A stretch of 64,000 bases of DNA from Echinarachnius parma (Eukaryota > Echinodermata > Echinoidea > Clypeasteroida > Echinarachniidae), in contig JBAMJV010007673.1 of the NCBI GenBank assembly GCA_037951105.1, forward strand, positions 42,895-106,894, read 5' to 3'. The translations under genes were made by a program, and so were the position numbers. Each line of letters opens with the position of its first letter. Position 1 is the first letter of the stretch. The notes under the pieces were generated by a model that had not been told where the DNA came from, made no database searches, and saw only the letters and a program-made list of their open reading frames with translations. Positions 48,591 through 58,235 of the stretch are shown in pieces.

Positions 48591-49663
48591 TATTGACAGA
48601 TGACAAGAATCCTGCTACAACCAAGGATGTTTTAGAAGTACCTCCTTGCTATGATGAAGTAAACACAAGTTGTAAATGAAGATCTATTTTACTTCTTAAA
48701 CAACACAACTATTTTGAACATCAGCACATCATCATGCGATCAAATCTTGTTTAGTATATATACATGTATATATATTTACAAAACGATGAAGATGTGGATA
48801 ACATGGCGAATTTAAACGTATTTAGTTTAATTAAAAAAACGTATCTAATCCGATATATACCAAATAAATTGCCAATCAATCTTTTGAAATGAAAGTTCTT
48901 TGAAATAAAAAAATATCATCGACGAAGATGTTCATTACACATTTCAACACTAGGATAACTCACATGTATTTTTTAAAATTTTTTATATCAATGGACAAGT
49001 TAGTATACTATGTATAACATTAAATAAATATAACAAATTTAACAAAGTGCGCACATTTTCTTGAAAAAAGACACACTTGACGATAATGTTATGATACAGG
49101 AGGTAATAAATATGCGAATTTTCATGTACAAGAACACTTCACCAATGTAATGAAAATAATACAAATTGTGTATGTAAATATAGATACGCTAGCTTTACAC
49201 AAAGTATAATCTTTCTTATCACAAAAACATTCAAATATTAAAAAGGATGATAGAAACAATTCACATCATAAATATATCATTTTTGTTTTGTTTTCAGTGA
49301 TATGTCTTGTCTTCATTAATTACATTCAAACAGTAACAAAGTAATCAGTACATAAAATAACCAGCACATTAACATCAATATACAACATTTGATTCTACTT
49401 TTATATATATCAAATACAAATTTTCTTTTACATCAAATAAAGGTAAATTACCATTTTAATTATTACAAAGTACAGATCAGCATGATTGATCAACTTACTG
49501 AAATGCATACAGACAATAGATGGCGCTGTTGATAGAAGTTCTTCCAATCAACCACTTCTTGACTGTAACCTCGTGCCCCCTGTACATTGTGTTTGTTTAA
49601 GAAGCAGGGAACAGCTTTTGGATTTCAAAATTAAAGATGTATATGATTTAAATGTTCCAGTTC

Positions 49664-50208
49664 TTAAAGGGGTAGTTTAGTTTTGGTAAGGCTGAACTTT
49701 AGTAGCCAAAACCTGCACAGTAACATTATAAACTAATAGTTATAACTCCACCATGCTCGAAAGGTATACAAAATTACAAACGACTAAGTAAAAAGCCTGT
49801 TATCATTCAAAAAGAGCCATTAAAACACAAGAGGGCGCTTTTTAAAAAGGCATTGGTTTCAACCATTTTTCATACAAAATTATGCATGTGATGTTTTATT
49901 GATATAATGATTAAATAGCGAGATCATCAACAACTATTTAAAAAACGCTTTTGAAATTTTTTGAAAAAGTGCAAGCATTTTTTTTTTTTTCTTCTAAAAA
50001 TCATCTAATTATTTGGGCCCCAAATAATTATAAGATCAGATATATGTATTGATATTTCAGCCGTTTCTGGGTCGATTTTGACCAAATAAAGTTTATTCTG
50101 CCATTAAAATTGCATGTTCTCTCAAATTCGACACTCAGTTTTTCATTACCTCACAAAAAAATTGTGATGTGCAGCGCCCTCTCTACCAAAACTAAACTAC
50201 CCCTTTAA
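49664..50208 (-). mobile_element. family A MITE, full copy
   Basis: Starts TTAAAGGGGTAGTTTAGTTT and ends AAAACTAAACTACCCCTTTAA; 545 bp and close to full length. It is absent from the matching segment near 57300. Confidence 0.85.
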
Positions 50209-50498
50209 TCTCGTTGATATTGTTCAAATTTAGTGCACTAAGTAAGCGAATATCTTTTTGCATTTTCCATTCATAACTCGGCATATATGACATTTATTTA
50301 CCATGTAATGTTAACACATCATCAGTCATATCAGAAAACAGAAATGTGTATCAACCATTTGCCAGTTTTCACACATGTCAACAAAATTATGCTAGAACAA
50401 TTTTTAAACATGAACAATTTAACACATTTTGCATTGCCCGTTTGAAACCAGACTATTATTTGTATTCGACACAATATGCATGACTTTAGTACAACAAC

Positions 50499-51214
50499 TT
50501 AACCCTAATAAGGGCGGGGGGGGGGGGGGGGGCATAATGCCCCCCCCCCCCCCCCCTCTCCGCAATTTTTTTTTATTGCTCCAAAACGCTGTAAGATGAC
50601 GCGCCGCTGCTTGGTGAATTTTTTTGGGGGGGTCTTGCGCATATTTTAAAACAAAAATTTTGAAAATCGGAACTACCGTTACGAAGTCACGTGACCTTTT
50701 GTCTATGCATGTTAGCCCGAAAATCGCTCAATTTCATGATTTGTGTACAAAACATATGGAAATATCAGTTTTTGTAAAAGGAAGTATATCATTGGTTATT
50801 TGGTCTTGTTTACATTTTATATGTTTGTTTTGGGGTTCAAAATAGATGAATTATAGTTAGAAATAGAAAACATAAGGAAGAACCTGGCTCTTCCAAATTT
50901 TTTTGTCGCATTATTATTCCAAATGCTCTAAAGAATATATGTAATGAAAACCAATGTTTAATTATGAAGAATATATGATTTATGGGTAAAAATATGAAGT
51001 TTTTGACCTTATTTGCATAAATTACCATAAATATGCAAATTAATGAAATTTTCAAAAAATTAAAATTACCATTGTATTCTATACACTTCACTCATCATGC
51101 GTGAAAATTTTCACGGCGATCGGCTGCTCCGCGGCCGAGATCTTAGGGGGGGGGGGGGGCATAATGGCCCCGGCCTGCTGAAGACCTCAAATAGCCCGGC
51201 CTTTTTAGGGTTAA
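50499..51214. mobile_element. TTAACCCT-ended MITE with G/C hairpin
   Basis: The left end is TTAACCCTAATAAGGGCGG and the right end GGCCTTTTTAGGGTTAA, inverted and inside TTAA, as in piggyBac-type elements. Near the left end a 17-base G run, CATAATG and an 18-base C run form a hairpin (50516-50557). Near the right end a G run is again followed by CATAATGG (51146-51167). No transposase. Confidence 0.65.
50516..50557. repeat. poly-G/poly-C hairpin
   Basis: Seventeen G, the loop CATAATG, and eighteen C. This is a perfect homopolymer hairpin and a likely sequencing and assembly trouble spot. Confidence 0.9.
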
Positions 51215-51340
51215 TAATGTCATAAGTTACAACGCTATTTGATAAACAATGAGCGTTATACATGTTTATATTTATATAAGGGTAAGGACATGCAATACAC
51301 CTGGTATGGTCTCTTTGAAACTCTCCTATAATGCTGAATG

Positions 51341-51346
51341 TTTATT
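51341..51346 (-). terminator. candidate poly(A) signal of TRIM-like gene 1
   Basis: AATAAA on the minus strand, 127 bp after the stop codon. Position and sequence fit a polyadenylation signal. Confidence 0.45.
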
Positions 51347-51472
51347 TCTCAACCGCCGTGGCCCCATGTCCACTATAATGTACATGACTATAGTCATGCT
51401 GTGAGTTCTTACATACATACTTGTAAGAAGGCGTAATTCAATGTTACTGAAGAGAGAAACATCCTCTCCGAG

Positions 51473-53254
51473 TTATACAGTAAAACATTTCTTGAATACG
51501 AGGCAATCCTTGCCGTTAGATACGATGATCTCCCCTGATGGCATCATCACCATGCGACTATGATATTTTAAGTACGAATCCAAATCCATGCTTACACGGA
51601 AGCTGGCAACTTCTGCCTTCTCCTGGTGACCCTCGCCGGACAACTGATCAATCACAGCCATCTTACGTCCCTTATCCCAGTACAACACGTACAGGTCATC
51701 TGTCAGGGGATCGATGCAGCAGTCACAGATCGTTTCACTGTGTGTGATATCCCCATGTGATCCCTGCCTGTCGATGATGAGAAGATTTGTACTACATGGC
51801 AAGGGCTGCGCGATGATTTCACCTGTTGACAAGACACCGCGTAGAAACGACATGGTCTCTTTACATGTGATCTTGCGTACGATACTACCGTTTTCCGGGT
51901 TCACAACGTATATTATGTTATCTTGCTTGGAATGCTTAGCAATGATCATCCCATTCCGGTCAACAACTACATATACTGATCCAGAAAATCCAGACATCAA
52001 ATTGCTTCGTAACGAGATGGTCCTAACCAACTTCCAGTTTCTATCGTACAGAGCAATGTATGCAGAGTGAGTGAATTGCGCAAGCATACCACCGTCACCA
52101 TGGTCACTATTATTACCGCAAACTATCGTGTCCCCGTCTAGCAGTGCACAGGATGTAATATCTCTTTTGCCATCTCTCGTGACCACTCTCTTGAATGTCT
52201 TGTTCTTTACATTAAAGCAGTAGGTGTCCCACTCTTTCTGATCTGACACGAGAATGTCCTCATTACTCGTAAATCCAACTATGCAGGGACCCTTTATGTC
52301 ACTCGGTATTTCTACTGTCGAGCTCAGCTCCCATTTCCCTTCATAGCCCCAGATTCTCTTATTGTTCTTCTCATTTCCCACACCCTTGATGAGCCGCACA
52401 CCTTTCACTGTGCGTGCGATGTGTTCTACCACGCCCTCATCGGTCGTCCTCCCCATAGTGTCAGTGAGTGATGTGACCAGCTCCTGTGCACCTTCGAGAA
52501 GCTCCTTGTCATTCTCAAGGAGGGTTTCCATTCTCTTAGCTGCTTCATCCAAGGCTTGCATCACATCCCGTGCATCGCGCTGTAAGCCCTCCATCTTCGT
52601 TTGAATCGTGTCAGTGATATATGTGCTGTCATCAAGCAACTTGCGTCGCCTACTTTCTATTGGCTTCCGCTGTTTCTCCGCATCATCGTGACATTTGACC
52701 AGACGAGCCTCTCTATTTTGATTGATCTTCTGTATCTTTGCATCTGCCTCCTGGTTGATTCTAAGTATTTCATTATGTTCCTGTGTGGTAATCTTTGAAA
52801 TGTTGTCATCGATGAACGAGTTTATACGCTCTTTTATTAAATGCATATGTTTTTCCGCCTCAACGGCACACCTTCTGAGTCGCTCTCCGAATTTCTTCCA
52901 GGATGAAGCTTTGTCCTTCGTTGTTTCCTGCAAGTTGTTAAATTCACATTTCTTGAGGACAATCGCATCTTCAACATTCTGTAGCTTACATGATCGACCT
53001 TTGTGGTTTATCGCTGCGCAAAGATGACACAAAGCAAGATCGTGATATTTGCAGTGAAGTTCGACCGGCTTGTCGTGCTTCTCACAAAACAGACCAAGTT
53101 CATCCTTCCTCACTTTCCTGACGCAGCCGGTCATGGTGGCGCACTCCTCACAGAGAATCTTCTTCTCCTCCACGTAGTACTCCACTCCGCCAAATGCCTG
53201 GCACCCTGGCAGCCCTTCACACTGGCCGACATCCCCGCTGGATCCCGAAGCCAT
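51473..53254 (-). CDS. TRIM-like B-box protein, intact (gene 1)
   Basis: One 593-codon exon. A B-box1-like cysteine cluster (C12, C18, C35, C38, C44) is followed by a B-box2 zinc finger (C57, H60, C68, H71/D72, C76, C79, H84, C89), a long coiled coil (about 105-290) and a C-terminal region (about 305-593) of short beta-rich repeats with NHL-propeller character (VGFTSNEDILVSD, CALLDGDTIVCG, GEIIVSNGKDCLVFKK). There is no N-terminal RING, so ubiquitin ligase activity is not expected by itself. Such proteins usually self-associate by the coiled coil and bind partners by the propeller; several TRIM relatives act in innate immunity, but that is inference here. The ATG at 53254 follows an acceptor at 53327 in the 5' UTR. 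The closest relative is the gene at 57957-60980. Confidence 0.85.
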   Translation of the reverse strand: MASGSSGDVGQCEGLPGCQAFGGVEYYVEEKKILCEECATMTGCVRKVRKDELGLFCEKHDKPVELHCKYHDLALCHLCAAINHKGRSCKLQNVEDAIVLKKCEFNNLQETTKDKASSWKKFGERLRRCAVEAEKHMHLIKERINSFIDDNISKITTQEHNEILRINQEADAKIQKINQNREARLVKCHDDAEKQRKPIESRRRKLLDDSTYITDTIQTKMEGLQRDARDVMQALDEAAKRMETLLENDKELLEGAQELVTSLTDTMGRTTDEGVVEHIARTVKGVRLIKGVGNEKNNKRIWGYEGKWELSSTVEIPSDIKGPCIVGFTSNEDILVSDQKEWDTYCFNVKNKTFKRVVTRDGKRDITSCALLDGDTIVCGNNSDHGDGGMLAQFTHSAYIALYDRNWKLVRTISLRSNLMSGFSGSVYVVVDRNGMIIAKHSKQDNIIYVVNPENGSIVRKITCKETMSFLRGVLSTGEIIAQPLPCSTNLLIIDRQGSHGDITHSETICDCCIDPLTDDLYVLYWDKGRKMAVIDQLSGEGHQEKAEVASFRVSMDLDSYLKYHSRMVMMPSGEIIVSNGKDCLVFKKCFTV

Positions 53255-53326
53255 CAGACAATCATAAAGACTTATCGTTCGTTAAACTTCTTGTTCAAAT
53301 TCGTGTGGTTTGTCCAGAGTCAATAA

Positions 53327-54191
53327 CTGTAAAAAATGAAAGACGTGAGATGAGAACAAAAATAATGCGAAGTGTGACTTAAAAATATATAGGACATGAG
53401 TATTATATTGTTATAGTTAAATATTTACATGTATTCTTCCGCAGAGTTCATCGACTGTCAAAAATTGTTAGCCCACGTATGTCATAACAGATCTTGGTAG
53501 ATTATAACTATCAGTTGAATAAATAATCAAGCCACTAGATTGGTTGAATAATTATGACTCATTCTTTGTTTCACATTTCTAATGATTTTATGAAACAATG
53601 AGTTATCTAACCCCTTTGTCAAGTTTGTATGTGTCCGAATACTGGATAATCAACTATGCTAGTGATTAGATTACAAATTTAGTTTGTATCGATGACTCGA
53701 AAATGAGATAAAATGATAAGCTTGAAAAGAAAAGTGAGTGTTGGTATTTCGTGATAATGTGTATTTTGCTTAGATATATTCATGTGAAAGTACGTTACAC
53801 TTCACCTTTAAAATTAACTTTACACGACAACAAATCACCTGCAAAGAAGTATGAATTTGTTTCCTGATATTTGTCCATGCTGCTTTACGAGTTTAACGGT
53901 GATCCATCTAATAAGTGTTTTACTGTTGATTGACAATTATTATTTCATAATAAATCGTCAGAATACTATTCTTGCAACGTATGTATTTAATGCTCATACA
54001 AAATATTCTTATTGCTAGACTTAGCGCCATATGATATCTAATTTGAAATAATGCGCAAACATACACTATGTGTATAAGCAGTTAACTTGAAGATATGAAG
54101 CGGCAGACAATATAGATATTAATGATTTCATGAAAGTATTTGTCTAAAACCCATTTACATGACAAATGAACGATTACAATTCAGGTATTAC
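53327..54191 (-). other. candidate 5' UTR intron of TRIM-like gene 1
   Basis: The acceptor TTTTTTACAG/TTATTG ends at 53327, 72 bp before the ATG. A candidate donor GACAAG/GTAATA lies at 54191, giving an 865 bp intron. The TRIM-like gene 2 has a comparable acceptor upstream of its ATG, which supports a shared 5' UTR intron. The pairing of these sites is not proven. Confidence 0.4.
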
Positions 54192-54420
54192 CTTGTCCAC
54201 TGTAGCAATTGCCTGTGAGAACTGCAAACACTGAAATGATTGTCCAATATGGCGGCGTCACTCTGTGCTAATTGTTGACATGACAACATGATGTATACAT
54301 AATATGGACTGGTAGAAATACAATGCCTGATATGTTAATTCCACCCTGTCGACAATGCACGCGATGTTTAGAGAGAACATGATACCAGTCTTTTCCACTC
54401 ACTCGGGGGAATTTCCACTG
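54192..54420 (-). promoter_or_regulatory. candidate first exon and promoter of gene 1
   Basis: Upstream of the donor at 54191 lie ATATGGCGGC (about 54248-54257, YY1-like core) and a perfect NF-kappaB-type site GGGAATTTCC at 54407-54416. If exon 1 ends at 54192, the kappaB site is about 215 bp upstream of the donor. The start site itself is not defined by the sequence. Confidence 0.35.
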
Positions 54421-54720
54421 TAATATTGCGCAAGCGTAGATTCTACCACGGTCTAATTAAAAAAGACCTGCGTGCATCGAAAATGAATTAAATGGAAATA
54501 ATACGCCCAAATGAATGCATGAATCGTTTCGTTTGTACATTTCCCAAGGAATATAGCGTCCTTTTACCAGTAGGAAAATTGATCAAGATGCAGTAATTTT
54601 CAGAGTACAATATGCAGGTACGTTACTCTATAGTGGATATGATTCATCAGCCCTCTTCTATACATACAACATGACATAGTTTAAATTCTCTATCATCAAG
54701 CAAACAATCATCGTTACCAG

Positions 54721-54780
54721 TACAGAATTGTAAAGTCACATAGCCTACATACAAATACACACTCACACACAAATACACAT

Positions 54781-54823
<43 letters not shown>

Positions 54824-54906
54824 TACATACAACACACACAACACGCACATGCGCACGTACGCATACACAAACATACACACATACACACACACATGTACGC
54901 ACACAT
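54721..54906. repeat. CA-rich microsatellite
   Basis: (CA)n with ACAT interruptions. It marks the outer edge of the duplicated 3' flank of gene 2, as the 45616-46100 cluster does for gene 1. Confidence 0.9.
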
Positions 54907-54929
54907 ACTTAAAATATACTGTAGGCCTA

Positions 54930-57900
54930 CATGTACTTGTACATGTACATACAAACATACACACATACGTGCAAACAACTCAAATGTACGACCACTCGAC
55001 ATAACACATCATGTAAACACATTTTATACAAATTACAAATGTCTAGAATATATTGAATCATGTCTCATAGACCGAGGAGTTATGTGAAGGAGTTTACTTT
55101 TTGTTCATGAATGGTTCAACTTACGAACGTTGAGGGCAGCAGATACGAGACGTGACACAGAAATACACTACAGAAAGACGTGTTGGCCTATTAAAGGGAT
55201 ACTTTACCATTGTAAAAATCCTCAAATTTAGCGGTTCTCACATGTCTCATTGTATTCGTATTACCAATGGAAGCATGATACAGTTTTTTTCCTATTCCGT
55301 TATAAGGATATGTATGATTGGAATGTTCATATTCAAAACTATCTACTGGATAGTTGCATTTTCGTAAAAAAAACACATTCAAATAAATACAATGACATGA
55401 CAAATATTCGAAAGAGATGGTATTATTTACACAAATTGTAACATTTATTAATGTACTAATTTCAATGTGTTTTAACATTCTAAATACCAAATGGCTCACT
55501 TGATCAAGCATATTGAACACCCTTTTCGGACAGTTGTTGAACATGCAGAAATATTGTAAATTTAACTTATGATAATTCATATACATGTATGAAACACAAC
55601 ATAGATGTATCATTGAAGTAAATTAAATTTCAATGTGTTTAACGTGACATTCAATTTGTATCCCTGTTATGCCCTTTAAAGATATAGTGAAATCCCGGCT
55701 TTGATTCAGGTTTATAGCTTTGAATATGTGCCTATATATTGATATACCACACTCTTGTTTTCAAAGAAATCCTTAAGTTGGGCAAAAAAGGTAAATTTCA
55801 TGCAACTTTTGGGGGTATTTCGCATCGGCGTTCCATACTCAGCGGGTCATGATGTCACATGAAGACCACAACACGGAGTTCAAAGTTCGAATGTACATGG
55901 TTTACATGCAGAGTCTTTGACTTGCTAGTAAAACAAATTCGTATTTACTTGGAAATTGAGGCTTTACTGAAATGCCTAAGAAATGCATTGTAGCAGGATG
56001 CAGCAACACATCTGAGTGTGGATCCTCCATGATATAAACTTAAACAAATGTTTGCAAAATATTGAACAAAATCGAAATAATATCTCTCTGTCAACGTGAG
56101 TAGATGCACTCAGCGTGTACGTCTACTGCGATTGTCCTTATGTGACGTCACAAAGATGACGTCATTTTTCTTCGCCCGGACTCAATTTGTTTACACATAA
56201 CAGTTGTTATATATTAAATATAGATACATGTAAACAATCCAAAAGCATTAGGGGGTGCCTTCAATGTGGGTCCCTCTTGACTCAATCATTTCAGAGAGGG
56301 GGGTGTGTTTCACAAAGTCTCTATATTGAACTTAACTTAAGTTGGACCTAACAATTATGGAGAGAATCTGTTCATCTCCGGTATATCTGATCAATGATGT
56401 CACAGGGAAAGTTTACTCTGCAGAGTTTTTTTTAGAGGTGGAGCATAGCACACTAAAGACAATCATTGCTAAAATGTTTAAAACTATACAAAACATATTT
56501 AGATAAATTGTTTGTATAATATTTGATGTGTACACTTAAACAGATAAGCTGAAGACAACATGCATTTGCATTTCAGGGAACCTTTCATATTGAAAGATGA
56601 CAAAAGTCCTACTATAATCAAGGAGGTATTAAAAGTATCCCCTTGCTATAATGAGGTTAACACAAAGTTGTAAATGAAGTTTCATTTTACTTTCTTAAAC
56701 ATCACAATTATTTTGAACATTAGCACATCATTATGCGATCATATATTGTATAGTATGTAACTAAATATATATATATACATAAATATTTACAAAACGATGA
56801 TTTAAGGTGTGGATAACATGATGAATATAAATGCAGTTAGTTTAATTACAAACGTATCTTATCCGACATATACCAAATAAATTGCCAAAATATCTTTTGA
56901 AATGAAAGTTCTTTGAAAAAAAAGATCATCGACAAGTAATGTAGGATGATCATTACACATTCCAACGTTAGTGTTACTCACAACGTATTACTTTTATATT
57001 AATTGAAATGTTAGTGTACTATGTATAACACGAATAAAATTTAAAACAAATTAATAAAGTGCGCACATTTTGTTGAAACAGACAGACTTGACGATCATGT
57101 TATGATACAGATGGTAATCAATATGCGAATTTAAATTTACAAGAACAATATTTCACCAATGTAATGAAAATAATATAGATACGATAGCTTTTTTTACAAT
57201 ATATACTCGTTCCAAGGGCATTATTATCACAAAAAAACATTCCAATATTGACAAGGATAATAGAAAATATTCACATCACATTTCAATGATAAAACTTATG
57301 GCGCAGTTGATAGAAGTTCTTCAAATCATCCGCTTGTGGTATGGAACCCGGTTCCCCCTGTACAAAGTCTAAATTGCTACAATCCAGAAGCTTGTCCAGA
57401 ATGAGATGTCGTTCTGTAGAGGCCGTATGTTCTGCCCTGCCCAGTATGCAATGTATGGGCGTGCCAATGTTGGACTTCTTTATCTCTCTCAACGATGACT
57501 CCAGACAATCCCCCCTCCCCCCACCCCCTCTCCCAATCGCAAATACGGATTGGCGCCTCTGAAGTAAAATATCAATGTATTTCTTTTACGCCTTTAATTA
57601 TGCATCATGTTCACAAAAATGTACAAGTAATTTTGTTAGTTCTTACAGTAACGATACATGTACATGATGTACGCATGCGCGATTCAGCTTTTACTGGAGT
57701 GAGAAATCCTCTCTGAGTTATACAGTGTAGGGTTATAGTAATGTACAAGTAATTGTGTGATTTTTTACAGATAACGATACCTGTACGACGCATGCGCAAT
57801 TCAGGTTTTTACTGGAGTGAGAAATCCTCTCTGAGTTATACAGTGTAGGGTTATAATAATGTACAAGTAATTGTGTGATTTTTTTTTTTTACAGATAACG

Positions 57901-57956
57901 ATACCTGTACGCATGCGCAATTCAGGTTTTTACTGGAGTGAGAAATCCTCTCCGAG
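54930..57956 (-). repeat. 3' flank of TRIM-like gene 2, duplicated segment
   Basis: Collinear with 46130-51340 (see the blocks listed there) but without that copy's three late MITEs. It has its own insertion, a family C repeat at about 55680-56195. The 5' to 3' order relative to the gene is the same in both copies, so the arrangement is a direct tandem duplication. Confidence 0.75.
55870..56195 (+). repeat. family C repeat with THAP-like start
   Basis: Contains an ATG at 55975 whose frame reads MPKKCIVAGCSNTSECG, resembling the first loop of a THAP-type C2CH zinc finger, then stops within 25 codons. The relative at 7430-7765 is more decayed. THAP fingers occur in P-element-like transposases and host factors, so this may be the remnant of a captured first exon. 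It is not a gene as it stands. Confidence 0.45.
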
Positions 57957-57970
57957 TTATACAGTGTAAC
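57620..57970 (-). repeat. triplicated 3' end of TRIM-like gene 2
   Basis: A unit of about 125 bp occurs three times in tandem. Each carries GAGTTATACAGTGTA (on the minus strand, the last codons and the stop), TAATGTACAAGTAATT, TTTACAGATAACGATAC, ACGCATGCGC and TTTTACTGGAGTGAGAAATCC. Only the innermost copy (to 57970) is joined to the gene's frame. Confidence 0.85.
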
Positions 57971-58235
57971 TTCTTTTGAAGACGAGCCAATCCTTGCCGT
58001 TAGAGACAATTATCTCCCCAAATGTCGTCATGACCGGGCGACTACTGTATAAGAAGGATCGATCTGGATCCCCTACTTGTACCTTGAAGCTGACTACTTC
58101 TAATTTGTCCTGGTGACCCTCGTCGGATAACTGATCAATCACAGCCATCTTACGTCCCTTATCCCAGTACACCACGTACAGGTCGTCTGTCAAGGGATCG
58201 ATGAAGCAATTCCAGATCGTTTCACTGTGTGTGAT
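57957..58235 (-). pseudogene. C-terminal remainder of TRIM-like gene 2
   Basis: In frame with the gene upstream but separated from it by TAA (58236-58238). It encodes 92 residues matching the last propeller part of gene 1 (ITHSETI, DPLTDDLYVVYWDKGRKMAV, GEIIVSNGKDWLVFK) and ends at the same stop position. The frame is otherwise clean, so the stop may be recent, polymorphic or a sequencing error. Confidence 0.8.

Larger units (their letters stand above)
46130..51340 (-). repeat. 3' flank of TRIM-like gene 1, duplicated segment
   Basis: Matches the 3' flank of gene 2 (about 54930-57960) in the same order: the GTGCAAACAACTCAAATGTA block, a family B MITE, AAACAATCCAAAAGCAT, AGCTGAAGACAACATG, the AGATGACAAGAATCCTGCTA block, CACATCATCATGCGATC and TTGATAGAAGTTCTTC. 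Insertions unique to this copy are the MITEs at 48061-48590, 49664-50208 and 50499-51214. This shows that gene and flank were duplicated together. Confidence 0.75.
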
